Positions 45,502-55,186 are shown, counted from the stretch's first letter. The stretch: 64,000 bases of DNA from Microbacterium foliorum (GCF_006385575.1 NZ_CP041040.1:2790001-2854000), one strand, 5' to 3'. Made by a program: numbers and translations. The notes: a model not told the origin generated them from the sequence alone.

Positions 45502-46536
45502 GTGATCTCGCTCTCCGGTGACGCGCATCCCGCACCGCGGCCCGTCGTGCAAGAGGTTCATCGACCGACTGCGCCCTTGCTGCGCTACATCGATCAGATC
45601 GTCGGCGGCGGGAGCGAGCACCTGGAGTTTCGTTTCTCTCAGGGGGTTCTGACTCGGTTCGACATCGACATCCTCCACGTCGCTGACGAGAATCTCGATC
45701 ATCTCCTGGGGACACCCGATGCGGATGTGGCCGCGTCGCCCCTCGCGGTCGCTGTGCTGGTGCGGAACCTGCGCAAGCACGACATCGCCCTGATCCGCAC
45801 GATATCGCCAGCTTCCTCTGAACCACCAGGCGGGCGGGCCGCCCGGTGGGCGCGATCACTCCTCGACAGAGCGACCGACGCCTTCATCGTGTTCGACGAG
45901 TCGACGCCCACGCCAGACGCAGACAAGACCACCCTCATCCCGCACGCCCACTATCGCGACCGCTTCATCGGGTACCCCCGAGCAGCGATGATGCGAAACC
46001 GAGTTCTGTGTATCGCACCCACAGAGCTTCCCCCGGTGACGCTCGGGCTTCTGGCGATACCGCGGGCTGCGGACACGACAGACCTCGAACTGCGCGTGGT
46101 CGGCTCAGCGGCGCCGAGCCTGGCGCGCGCTGTCGAATCTGAAGCATCACGGTATCCGCGGCATCTGTCCGCGCGACTCGAAGCTCTCTCGGATGGCGCG
46201 CAGGTGCAGGAGATCGATGCCGCGGAACTCACGATCGTTCCCGAGACGCGGACCATCGAGCACTTCCAGACGCTTTTCCTCGTGCTTTCACTCGACCGCC
46301 CTGTGCTCACACCTCGTACGGAAGCCATGACACGGCTTGCGCAGCAAGTGGGGCCCGAGTGGTTGCACCTCAGCGATGGCCCAGTGACTGCGGAGGCACT
46401 GGATCTCGCTCTCGCCCGGGTTCGAGCGACGCCGGAGATAGCCCGACCGAACCTGGACGGCCGCTGCCTGGAGACGACCCAGAACGCCTACGCGGTGCTG
46501 TTCGAAGACGTGGCACGTCGGCACTCGAGGTCCTGA
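45502..46536 (+). CDS. Glycosyltransferase-like protein, GT-B fold suspected
   Basis: 344 residues. The segment FDIDILHVADENLDHLLG resembles the FDILHVHWPE region of GT-B glycosyltransferases, and the following DRATDAFIVFDESTP, LIPHAHYRDRF and C-terminal VPETRTIEHFQTLFLVLSLD, then RPVLTPRTEAM, fit that fold. There is no close family hallmark. It begins with GTG 45502, probably on a leaderless transcript, and is divergent from a pyruvyl transferase gene. Likely part of the same glycan pathway, specificity unknown. Confidence 0.6.
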   Translation: MISLSGDAHPAPRPVVQEVHRPTAPLLRYIDQIVGGGSEHLEFRFSQGVLTRFDIDILHVADENLDHLLGTPDADVAASPLAVAVLVRNLRKHDIALIRTISPASSEPPGGRAARWARSLLDRATDAFIVFDESTPTPDADKTTLIPHAHYRDRFIGYPRAAMMRNRVLCIAPTELPPVTLGLLAIPRAADTTDLELRVVGSAAPSLARAVESEASRYPRHLSARLEALSDGAQVQEIDAAELTIVPETRTIEHFQTLFLVLSLDRPVLTPRTEAMTRLAQQVGPEWLHLSDGPVTAEALDLALARVRATPEIARPNLDGRCLETTQNAYAVLFEDVARRHSRS

Positions 46537-46625
46537 ATCTCGGCGCGCTAGGATCGTCGAGATCGTTCGTGCGTGCGGCCAGGCCCCGCAGGATTCATCT
46601 TCTTCCACTTCTCGAGGTCGTACCT

Positions 46626-48977
46626 GTGTCCAGCTCCCCCCGCGTATCGATCGTCATGCCGCTGTTCAACGACGAGGAGTTCGTCGCGAAGGCGCTCAAG
46701 AGCTGCCTGGCACAGACTCTCACGGACATAGAGATCATCTGCGTCGACGATTCGTCCACCGATGCGACGGTGGAGATCGTGGAAGAGACCCGTCGCAAGG
46801 ATGCGCGGATCCGTTTGATCCGCCAACCCGAGAACCGATCTGCCTTTCAGGCGCGTCGAGTCGGTATCGAGGCTGCGACTGCTCCCTACATTCTCTTCTT
46901 GGATGGCGACGATGAACTCGCCCCGAACGCGGCATCCGTCACGCTTCGTAAAGCCGCATCCGCCAAAGCCGATGTGGTTGGCTTCGGCGTGGACATCGTC
47001 ACGGCCGATTCGCGCGCCCCGCGACGCTTCGAAGCCGCGTTGCAACCGAAGTTCGGCGAGCTGAGCGCCCCCAACATCATCCCCGCCCTGTTTCCGGTCG
47101 GCGAGGAAGCGAACGGGCACCTGTGGCGATACCTCTTCGAGAGATCCTTGCTGACGAAGGCCTACGAGGACGTCGACCCCCATCTGAGCTTCTACCGTGC
47201 AAACGATCTGCCGATCACGTTTCTCGCACTCGCGAACGCGACGAGATACGTGTCCACGGGCGAGAGGTTGTACCGTTATCACTTTCGGCGTGGCACGAGT
47301 GGTCATGTCACCGAGAGCGTGGAACGGTTCGCATTCCTCCTCAACGGTGTGGACCCGATCACATCGATAGCGAGCCAGGTTGAGGAGGTCGCCGCAAAAT
47401 CTCCGGACCCGGAAACGCTTCAGCGGTGCTATCAATCGGCGCGATTGCATCTCATCGCCAGCGTGTTGCGTAGCTGTGTTCGCGAGACCTCAGGTTCGCT
47501 GCAGCGCTCATGTTTGGCGCTGCTAGAAGCCAGAGTCGGGAAGCTCGACCTCATCCGAGCAGCAGTGGCGTTCTGCGGAGAAGCGCTCGGCCCTCTCTCG
47601 CTCGCTACGGAAGGCCCCCTAGACAGCACCTCGGACCGGCGAAGCGTGCTGCTGCACACAGCTCACCTCGACACCGGTGGTTTGCAGTCAGTCCTGCTGG
47701 CTCAAGCTGCGGCGCTCTCGGCGGCAGGCTACAAAGTGACCATCGCCGTGCTGCGTCACACGACGCGGGAAATCGATCTTCCTGCAGGGGTGACGATCGA
47801 ACTCGTGGGAGGAGACGCGCTCGACCGAGTAAATCGTTGGCTCGAGATCTGCCGTGATCACTCAGTCGACGTCATCATCGACCATCACATTCTGTACAAC
47901 GAGAACTGGGCTTGGCGGGCGCTGGCCGCGCTCAGCGTCGGAATTCCGACCATCGGGTGGATTCACAACTTCGCCCTACGACCGATTTTCGATGCGAACC
48001 AACGGACCTCGTTCCTCACGGCGCATCTTCGTCTGCTATTGCGCGTGGTGACACTCTCACCCTCGGATGTTGCGTTCTGGAAGCTACGGGGCGTCGATAA
48101 CGTCGTGTATCTTCCCAACCCGCTGTCTCCACTGGCACTGGACGCGCTCAGAACTGCACACGAACGCCCCTACCCGCTCGGCCGTGTGGAGTTGGTCTGG
48201 TGGGGCCGGCTGGACGGGCCGACCAAGCAGGTCCTCGACTTGGTAGCGACTGCACGAGAACTCAAAGCACGTGGGGTCGACTTCAGGTTGAGGATCATCG
48301 GCCCCGATTCGAAGAACCTGACCGCAGATTCGGTGCGGCGAGCGATCAGTGGCCATGGAGTCGATGAACACGTCGAGCTGCTCGGTGAGCGCACAGCGCT
48401 TGAACTTGCGACGCTACTCGCCGACGCACATGCGTTGATGAGCACCAGCGCGATCGAGGGCTCGCCGCTCACCCTCCTCGAGGCGCAGGCGTTCGGACTG
48501 CCGATCGTCATGTACGACCTGCCCTGGCTGACGACGGCCCAGCACAACGGCGGCATGATCCGGACGCCCCCGAACAGTCCCGTTGCGCTGGCAGACGCGA
48601 TCCGCGATGCGTTCAGAAATACGGAGCGGTATCAGGAGCTTTCGAATGCCGCGCGCGACTTCGCCCGCACCGCAGCGGCGGTGGATGTCGACGCACTGAC
48701 GATCGCGCTACTGAACGACACGCTTCCGGCGCTGTACTCTCCCGACCCCACCCTCGCCGACTCTCGATTGCTCATCGACTGGCTGGTTCGATTCTCCGAG
48801 ATGAACTATCAGAAGGACTCTGGGATCTCGAACAACGGCGCGATGCGCCGCGAACTCGACCGGACACGACGACGACTCGAGCAGATCAGTGAGGGCCCCT
48901 CATTCCGAGTGGGCCGGGTGATCACTTACCTTCCCCGCAAGATGAGTGAAGCGATCCGCCGGCTAAGGGCGCGGTAA
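46626..48977 (+). CDS. Two-domain glycosyltransferase GT2 + GT-B (paralogue 3)
   Basis: 783 residues. GT2 with SIVMPLFNDEEFVAKALKSC, VDDSSTDAT and DGDDE; GT-B with DVIIDHHILYNENWAW, IGWIHNFALRPIFD and SAIEGSPLTLLEAQAFGLP (Glu near 610). It shares the C-terminal region LYSPDPTLADSRLLIDWLV with its paralogues. Start at GTG 46626, GAGG eight bases upstream; an upstream frame to 46359 overlaps the previous gene. A TAGGAT hexamer (46549-46554) is a possible -10. Confidence 0.87.
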   Translation: MSSSPRVSIVMPLFNDEEFVAKALKSCLAQTLTDIEIICVDDSSTDATVEIVEETRRKDARIRLIRQPENRSAFQARRVGIEAATAPYILFLDGDDELAPNAASVTLRKAASAKADVVGFGVDIVTADSRAPRRFEAALQPKFGELSAPNIIPALFPVGEEANGHLWRYLFERSLLTKAYEDVDPHLSFYRANDLPITFLALANATRYVSTGERLYRYHFRRGTSGHVTESVERFAFLLNGVDPITSIASQVEEVAAKSPDPETLQRCYQSARLHLIASVLRSCVRETSGSLQRSCLALLEARVGKLDLIRAAVAFCGEALGPLSLATEGPLDSTSDRRSVLLHTAHLDTGGLQSVLLAQAAALSAAGYKVTIAVLRHTTREIDLPAGVTIELVGGDALDRVNRWLEICRDHSVDVIIDHHILYNENWAWRALAALSVGIPTIGWIHNFALRPIFDANQRTSFLTAHLRLLLRVVTLSPSDVAFWKLRGVDNVVYLPNPLSPLALDALRTAHERPYPLGRVELVWWGRLDGPTKQVLDLVATARELKARGVDFRLRIIGPDSKNLTADSVRRAISGHGVDEHVELLGERTALELATLLADAHALMSTSAIEGSPLTLLEAQAFGLPIVMYDLPWLTTAQHNGGMIRTPPNSPVALADAIRDAFRNTERYQELSNAARDFARTAAAVDVDALTIALLNDTLPALYSPDPTLADSRLLIDWLVRFSEMNYQKDSGISNNGAMRRELDRTRRRLEQISEGPSFRVGRVITYLPRKMSEAIRRLRAR

Positions 48978-49041
48978 TGCAGGCAAGCTGATCGGGATCG
49001 ATCATGCACGCAGAGGGCATACACCCTGCGGGCACCGACGC

Positions 49042-51786
49042 TCATCCGTGGCTGTAGATCTGCACCGTCTCACCTGGATGGAATCGCACCTTGAGCTTAC
49101 GACTCCCACGAGTCTGCGCATTAGCGTGGATCGGCACGCTCACGACGCTTTCGACGCCTGAAACCATTGCGGTGGCGCGCACCGTCCAACGCCGATTGGC
49201 CAGCGGATCTACGCTCATCTTCGCAAGCACAGTGCCGTCTGGCTCGTCGGCCAACGCCAGATTGTGGGCGATCGGCACTCCATCGATTTCACGGTGGAGC
49301 TGGACGCTACGAAAGGCTCGGCCCCGGGGTGGCCGAAGGCGCAGAACGAGCTCGTCTGCCTGCACCCGGGCGCCCAACACGCAAGCCGAACCTGAAACGA
49401 GAGCCTTCAGGCGCGCGATCGACGTGCGAAGGCGTGCTTCCAGGGCAGTCTCTCGCCGGCCGGAATCACTCTGCAACGCAGTCCGGGCAGGGCTCGCGGC
49501 CCCTCCCCTTGAACGCTTCTCCAACCGGTTGAGTTGGCGACGCAGATCATCGGCCCGTGATTGGGCTCGTCGCTCTACTCGTGCTGCTCTGCGAATACCC
49601 TCCTCGCTGAAGGCGATGGCGAGATCCATCAGCATCCGCATATCCGTCTCAGTCGGAGCCGGCGAGTATTCGGATGCCGACAGTCTCTGGTTCAGAAGAG
49701 CATCGTACAAGGCAAGGAAATCATGCCCGGTCGCCCTCGTCGCAGCCTCTAGCGACGCGGCGGACATGCGCGAATAGAGCCCGGGATCTGAAGCGATACG
49801 TTCGACGCGGTCTGCGAGCGCTCGAAGGTCGCCCTGAGCAACGCTTGACACGCCTGCGTTGTGGTCGAGAACCGCCAACCACGGCAACTCGTACATCACG
49901 ACCGGCATGCCCAGCGCCTGCGCTTCGATCAGGGTGAGCGGATAGCCCTCGATACCGCTGAGCGAGATGTACACATGCGCGTGCTCGAGCGCATCGGATA
50001 GATCTTGGCCGTGAAGCGGTCCACTTATCGTGACACGCGCGTCAAGCTCACGCTCAGACACCGACTTCCGCAGCTGCTCAGCTGAGGCGTCGGGCGAGTC
50101 GGGCCCGATCACCGTCAGATGGAAGTCAACGCCGCGCCGATCGAGTTCTTCGGCGACATCGACAAGGCCCCGGACTCGCTTGGTGTGCTGTTGGAGCCGC
50201 CCCCACCAGACAAGTCGCAGGACACCGCCGTCCCAGTGCCGGGGATCGTGAGCAACACCTCTGGATTCGAGCCATGGGGATGGCGGATTGGGAAGATAGG
50301 CCACCCTCTCGACGCCGCGGAGTTTCCAGAACGCGACATCTGCCTTCGACAAGACCACGACATTCGCGAGAATGGGCAGGCGGTCAGCGAGAAAGGAACT
50401 GCGCGTCGTCGAGTCATAGAGCGGCCGCAGAGCAAAGTTGTGGAGCCACCCGATGGTAGGAATTCCCTGTGCCCGCGCGGCGAGCGCGAAGAAGGGCCAG
50501 TTCTCGTTGTAGAGGACGTGGTGGTCGATGATCACGTCTACCGCGTACTCCTCGCAGAGACGCAGGTAGTCGGCGATCTTCTCCGCCCGGTTGCGGCCGG
50601 TCCACCGGACTACCGGCACCGAATCGGGGAGGTGGAATGCAGTATCCCCCAGGGTCTGAACGGCGACGACTACATCGAAACCGGCACGCCTCAGCAGATG
50701 GGCCTGAGCGACCAGAACGCCTTGCACGCCCCCCGTGTCGAGATTTCCCGTGGTGAGCATCACCACGCGTGGAGCAGACTGCGAAAAATCGAAGGCACCC
50801 GTTTCGCCCCGCGCCAACATCGACAAGGCCTGTGGGAAGAAAACAGAGGCGGCACGCACGGCATCCACCCTGCCGACGCGAGCAACCAGCTTGCGGAGAT
50901 ACAGCGCCTGCAGATCAGGATCTGCGGTCTCCTCGCAGCGGCGCAACAGCACCTGCACCATCGACAGCCTGGCCGAATCGTAGATGGCGTCGAGATCCCC
51001 GGTCTCCGAGACGCGCGTACGGGAGTCCTCAAGGGCAACGCCGACCGCGTCGATTGAGTCCATCGCCCCCAGATAGAAGTCGAAGGCACTCTCAGATCCC
51101 GTCGCCAAGCCGCTCACGCCTCGCCGCCAGAAATACTGGTACAGCTTCTTGTCGGTGGAAACGTAGCGTCCGGCCATCACAGCGCCCAAGAAGGAAATGG
51201 GAATGTCGTTCGCGCGGGGCAACTCGAGGCTGTCGTCGAGCGCGGCGTACGCGGCCCGCAGCAGCTCCGTGCTCCAGAGATACCGCCATAGGTGACCCTG
51301 CGCCACTTTTCCGATGGGGAACAGGCCGTTGACGATCTGATCGCCGACCAGCTCGGTGTGCACGGGCTGCAAATCGGTCGCGAAGCGGCTGGGGTGTCGA
51401 CCATCCTGACTGACGACGTCTACGCCGAAACCGACGAGATCCGCTCCGCTCGTACGCGCAAGGTCCAGCGTCACCTCAGCCGCATCATGGCGGAGCCGAT
51501 CGTCGCCGTCCAGGAACAGGACGTATGGCGCCTGAGACTGCTCGACTCCGAGCTTGCGCGCCTGAAAAGCGGTCCGATTGGTGGACTGGCGAATAAGGCG
51601 CACGCGAGCGTCCGTCTGCTGAATCTGTTCCACCACTGCACAGGTGCCGTCGGTGGAGGCATCGTCCACACAGATCACCTCGAGGGATGTGTGGGTCTGG
51701 CTCAGGCAACTGGCCAGTGCATCTGCTACCCATTCCTCGTCGTTGTGCAGAGGAATGATGATCGTGATGGCAGGTGATGGGGACAA
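49042..51786 (-). CDS. Two-domain glycosyltransferase GT2 + GT-B with extra C-terminal domain (paralogue 4)
   Basis: 914 residues. GT2 and GT-B domains in the same positions as the other three (DGDDR near 92, SGIEGYPLTLIEAQALGMP with Glu near 610). Beyond about residue 740 it has a coiled-coil-like Arg/Glu-rich stretch (RRAQSRADDLRRQLNRLEKR) and a beta-rich C-terminal domain of about 120 residues that its paralogues lack. The start is TTG 51786, with GAGAGG eight bases upstream, placing Leu-Ser-Pro before the GT2 core; earlier starts would add an unrelated basic stretch. Divergent from a pyruvyl transferase gene. Confidence 0.86.
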   Translation of the reverse strand: MSPSPAITIIIPLHNDEEWVADALASCLSQTHTSLEVICVDDASTDGTCAVVEQIQQTDARVRLIRQSTNRTAFQARKLGVEQSQAPYVLFLDGDDRLRHDAAEVTLDLARTSGADLVGFGVDVVSQDGRHPSRFATDLQPVHTELVGDQIVNGLFPIGKVAQGHLWRYLWSTELLRAAYAALDDSLELPRANDIPISFLGAVMAGRYVSTDKKLYQYFWRRGVSGLATGSESAFDFYLGAMDSIDAVGVALEDSRTRVSETGDLDAIYDSARLSMVQVLLRRCEETADPDLQALYLRKLVARVGRVDAVRAASVFFPQALSMLARGETGAFDFSQSAPRVVMLTTGNLDTGGVQGVLVAQAHLLRRAGFDVVVAVQTLGDTAFHLPDSVPVVRWTGRNRAEKIADYLRLCEEYAVDVIIDHHVLYNENWPFFALAARAQGIPTIGWLHNFALRPLYDSTTRSSFLADRLPILANVVVLSKADVAFWKLRGVERVAYLPNPPSPWLESRGVAHDPRHWDGGVLRLVWWGRLQQHTKRVRGLVDVAEELDRRGVDFHLTVIGPDSPDASAEQLRKSVSERELDARVTISGPLHGQDLSDALEHAHVYISLSGIEGYPLTLIEAQALGMPVVMYELPWLAVLDHNAGVSSVAQGDLRALADRVERIASDPGLYSRMSAASLEAATRATGHDFLALYDALLNQRLSASEYSPAPTETDMRMLMDLAIAFSEEGIRRAARVERRAQSRADDLRRQLNRLEKRSRGGAASPARTALQSDSGRRETALEARLRTSIARLKALVSGSACVLGARVQADELVLRLRPPRGRAFRSVQLHREIDGVPIAHNLALADEPDGTVLAKMSVDPLANRRWTVRATAMVSGVESVVSVPIHANAQTRGSRKLKVRFHPGETVQIYSHG

Positions 51787-52055
51787 AGAAGAACACCTCT
51801 CGCGCGTAAACAGAACGCCAATGCGACTTCTACAGTCGCTACGCCCAACGTCTCTCGCCACCCTATATCAGCGGTCAGGCAGCCGCCGGACGGCCCAGCA
51901 CCACCCTCTCCTGATGCTGGGTCAGCTCCGTCTGCTCACGAGGATCCGACTTTCGCTAGAGTGTTGGGGAAGCTGTCCATCGGCTTCTCTACGATGCACC
52001 GTCCCTCGCGTGGGAGCGCGGTCGATCGGGATTCCGCCAGAAGAAAGTACTCGAA

Positions 52056-53090
52056 ATGCCCGATAGTTCTAAGCGCGCAGTCGTCGTAGGCCCTTACCGG
52101 GTGCACAACTTCGGTGATGATCTGGTCGGTGCGATCATCGCCAAGCACCTCCAGCGGGCAGGCTACGACGTCACCGTCCCCAAGCTGGGAGAGCAGAACG
52201 CTGAGTGGCTCGGCATCGAGTACGCCGAGGATTATGGCGACCTGATCCAACGCTCGGACATGGTCGTTGTAGGCGGCGGCGGTATTCTCTCCGACACATC
52301 AGGGTCCAAGCCGGGCGCCTCCTACCTGGACATCGTTGCCCAGGCAGCGTTGCGGGGCGAGCTGACCGGCAAGCGCGTGATGGTGACGAGCGTCGGAGCT
52401 GGCCCATGGATCCTGGAGAAGTCCAAGATGCTGGCCTTCGCAGTCTCGATTCTTGCGGAGAAGATCGGCGTACGCGAGCAGGAATCCTACGACCATCTTG
52501 CCAGCATCGGGGTCAGCGGCCCGAAGGTCGTTCTCGGAGCTGATTGCGCCCTGCTTTCCGCGGACTACCTCGACTTCGCCCCACGGCGTGGTCGCGAGAT
52601 GGGGTTCCAATTCGACGTTGGATCGTTCGAGGACCTCAAGGCGAATCCGAGGCTGCAGGAGATCTCCGACGCGGCGATCCAGTACGTTCGCGACAACGCG
52701 AAGAAGATCACGCTGATCTCGAATGGTCGCGGACGCCCGCAGTTGGCGGCATCGGCTCCGGACACCGGGATCATGCGCTACGCGGGTCTTGAGGACTACC
52801 TGGGGCGGCTGTCAGGTCACAAGACCGTGTTCACGTCCCACCTGCATCTCGCGATCACGTCCTACTCTCAGCGGATCCCGACGGTCTCGCTCTACGTTCG
52901 CGAGAAGACCCGACGCTTCTACGAACAGATCGGCCACCCGGAACGTGCCGTCGATTTGTCGACTGCAACCGTGGACGATTTCAAGAGGCTCATCGCCGAG
53001 GCCGAGACTGCTGTCTGGACTGACAAGGACGAGGAGACTCTGCAGCGCCTGAAGGGAGACGCCCGCCGCCTTCTGGAGTTCATTGATTGA
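52056..53090 (+). CDS. Polysaccharide pyruvyl transferase family protein (3 of 3)
   Basis: 344 residues. N-terminal VVVGPYRVHNFGDDLVGAII (NFGD motif), central DMVVVGGGGILSD (glycine-rich) and MVTSVGAGPWIL, C-terminal TSHLHLAITSYSQRIPTVSL. All are hallmarks of the PS_pyruv_trans family. A TAGAGT hexamer at 51957-51962 may be its -10, giving a leader of about 90 bases. Confidence 0.85.
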   Translation: MPDSSKRAVVVGPYRVHNFGDDLVGAIIAKHLQRAGYDVTVPKLGEQNAEWLGIEYAEDYGDLIQRSDMVVVGGGGILSDTSGSKPGASYLDIVAQAALRGELTGKRVMVTSVGAGPWILEKSKMLAFAVSILAEKIGVREQESYDHLASIGVSGPKVVLGADCALLSADYLDFAPRRGREMGFQFDVGSFEDLKANPRLQEISDAAIQYVRDNAKKITLISNGRGRPQLAASAPDTGIMRYAGLEDYLGRLSGHKTVFTSHLHLAITSYSQRIPTVSLYVREKTRRFYEQIGHPERAVDLSTATVDDFKRLIAEAETAVWTDKDEETLQRLKGDARRLLEFID

Positions 53091-53109
53091 GTAGGACTGG
53101 CCTTCTGGC

Positions 53110-53404
53110 ACACGGGGCGACCGAATGTCTGCGGGTGGGACCTCTCCGAGGTAGCTGTGGATGCGCTGCGTGTGTGCCGATGCGCACCCATCCGAGGGTC
53201 GCGAGCTCGAGGTCCTCGACCGTTCTCCACGGGCCGGGGCGGGCGGATCCGCGGAACAGTTCGGTTTTCTAGTAGCCGTCGGCGATCTCGGCCAGGGCGT
53301 GATCATAGCTGTCGCCGACGATCCCGATCGACGGTGTCGCGCCGATCTTCGCGAGGCGTTCCCCGTAGCGAATCGACGTGAATCGGTCGAGTTCAACCGG
53401 TCGA
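53110..53404 (-). pseudogene. IS3-family OrfB fragment, 3' part, broken
   Basis: Translated on the minus strand: RPVELDRFTSIRYGERLAKI, GATPSIGIVGDSYDHALAEI, ADGY, then a stop (TAG near 53269) and, shifting frame, KTELFRGSARPGPWRTVEDL and HTQRIHSYLGEVPPADI. These match the C-terminal half of IS3 family transposases. The nonsense codon and the frame shift show that it is dead. Confidence 0.75.
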
Positions 53405-53790
53405 TGCAATACCGGTTGCGTGAGTGATCGTATCTGTTCGTCGAACACCTTGGCGGGTGTCTTCCAGTCAAGGCTTTTGCGGGGTCGGTTGTTGAGGGCG
53501 AGCGCGACTACTTCGAGGTCCTCGGCAGACCACCGTGAGAGGTCGGTGGCCTTCGGGACGTACTGACGCAGCAAGCGGTTCGTGTTCTAGTTCGTTGGCC
53601 GTCTCCAGGGCGACAAGCGGGGCTCCGCGAAAGCGCCTTCGTCCCGTCCCGAGAGCGAACTGTGCGTGCGGGGCAGAGCTCTTTGCCGCGATCCCGGGTG
53701 AGCGTCTTGCGGAGCGGCTCGGGAAGCTGCGTCATGGTCGCGATGGGTACGGTGTCCATCGCGACAGCGCCGTAGCCGCCCAGCGCGAGA
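53405..53790 (-). pseudogene. IS30-family transposase fragment, broken
   Basis: Minus-strand reading gives GYGAVAMDTVPIATMTQLPE, PLRKTLTRDRGKEL and, after a frame shift near 53585, NTNRLLRQYVPKATDLS, then ALNNRPRKSLDWKTPAKVF. These are characteristic C-terminal blocks of IS30 transposases. It lies between the two IS3 parts. Confidence 0.72.
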
Positions 53791-53799
53791 CCCGTGACA

Positions 53800-53938
53800 A
53801 CCGCAACGTCTCCGGACTCATCCTGAGCAGCCCAGCCACATGCCTGACCGCGCTCATTATCGTCGGGTGCTCGGCTCGTGACTTGGTGAGCATGGGCAGC
53901 AGCCACTCACGCATCCCAGACGAGTGCTTCCTGTTCAT
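53800..53938 (-). pseudogene. IS3-family OrfA fragment
   Basis: MNRKHSSGMREWLLPMLTKS is followed by AEHPTIMSAVRHVAGLLRMS and PETLRL, matching the helix-turn-helix N-terminal protein of IS3 elements. It breaks off where the IS30 fragment begins. Confidence 0.65.
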
Positions 53939-54058
53939 GTCGTTGCATCTTTACTTGAAGAACGGAACGAAAGTCAGGCTGATTCACGATCGCTGGCGGG
54001 CACGTGAATGTTCCGTCTCCGGTTGGCATTGTCACCTGACGTGGCCCGAAGCCGAACC

Positions 54059-55186
54059 TCAGCCCTGTTGGATCAGCTTATTCGCGTCTTCTCGCCGTTC
54101 CTGCAGTTCCCCCTTGCGGATAGCATGCTCCAACGCCGCGTCGAGTTCAGGCCGATCCTGTCCTGAGCCGCGCAAATACCTGAGGTTTTCGTACGCGAAC
54201 GCACGTCGCCCCTCGTCATTGAGGCTCACGCGCTCCAGAGACGCCATATCGAACGGGGGAAGTGTCTCACACTGACCGTCGTAGCCCGCCAGCAAGATGT
54301 TGATGCGTGTGCGGACGCATTTCTCACAGTAACCGCAGTTGTAGCCGCGCTGCGCGTGCATGCATACTCGCATACCTTCACGCGCACTCTTGAGCGTCAT
54401 CGCGAGAGAAGCCTTCTCGATTCGTGTTGCCCACGAAGCGTCATGGATCACGCGCTGAGCAGTCGACGACCACAAGGGGTCCAGGTCCGGGTGCGAACCC
54501 CACGGGTGGATGTACTCATCCGAGTACGATGCAGCGATCTTTACGGACCCGATCTGTGATCGTAGTGCGTATGCGACGCCCGCCAACGTGGCGCCGTGTT
54601 GTTCGGAACCCCAGATCGTCGAACGACGCGTGAATACTTTCAGGTTGGTGGTGACGGGGATAGACCGCGCACCGACCTCTGTGGCCGCATCGTCTGCGAC
54701 CTGGCGGATCCGACTCGCCAGGACGGCGTCGTCGAGCGCCACATCTAACCCATGAACAAAGAGAACGAAATCGACGGGTTGCCGGGCAGAAGCCAACGTG
54801 AAGAATGAGTCGACGCCCGCACTAAAGAAGGATGCGTTTCCGGTAGCCGGTTGGGCGGTCTGTACGCTTCCCGCCGCGCGAACCTCTACGGGTTGCAATC
54901 GTTCGGGGTACCACCCCGCGAGGATGTCCTGGGCGCTGCGCACATTGCTCAGCACTTCGTGGTCGACCAGTCCGTCGAGCTCAACCTCAGCGCCAAGCCG
55001 CATTGCGTACGGCAAGAGCGCAATGAGCCACGAGGTCAAGTCGGATGATTCGTTGGGGTCGATGGCTGGCGACTCGATCCAGACCTGCCTCTTAGCAGAC
55101 CTTCTCCCATCAAAGACCGTGACGTCTGCGGCAGCTCCACCTTCCCTGCTTGCGGGGCTGACAATGATCTTTGGCGACGTTGACAC
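54059..55186 (-). CDS. QueC-like PP-loop protein of unknown substrate
   Basis: 375 residues. The N-terminal 110 residues resemble no known family. A PP-loop ATPase core starts with NASFFSAGVDSFFTL (Ser122, Gly124, Asp126, Ser127; the usual SGGxDS with Ala for one Gly). The C-terminal half holds four Cys in the order Cys275-x8-Cys284-x2-Cys287-x2-Cys290, the same spacing as the zinc site of QueC (7-cyano-7-deazaguanine synthase). No other queuosine genes are present. The start is GTG 55186, without a clear binding site. It sits between mobile elements in the glycan island; a role in modifying a sugar or acyl group with an ATP-activated step is inference. Confidence 0.72.
   Translation of the reverse strand: MSTSPKIIVSPASREGGAAADVTVFDGRRSAKRQVWIESPAIDPNESSDLTSWLIALLPYAMRLGAEVELDGLVDHEVLSNVRSAQDILAGWYPERLQPVEVRAAGSVQTAQPATGNASFFSAGVDSFFTLASARQPVDFVLFVHGLDVALDDAVLASRIRQVADDAATEVGARSIPVTTNLKVFTRRSTIWGSEQHGATLAGVAYALRSQIGSVKIAASYSDEYIHPWGSHPDLDPLWSSTAQRVIHDASWATRIEKASLAMTLKSAREGMRVCMHAQRGYNCGYCEKCVRTRINILLAGYDGQCETLPPFDMASLERVSLNDEGRRAFAYENLRYLRGSGQDRPELDAALEHAIRKGELQERREDANKLIQQG

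Noticed and set aside
53508..53906. Intact 132-residue gene
   Set aside because: The frame mixes pieces of IS3 and IS30 reading frames; it is transposon debris.
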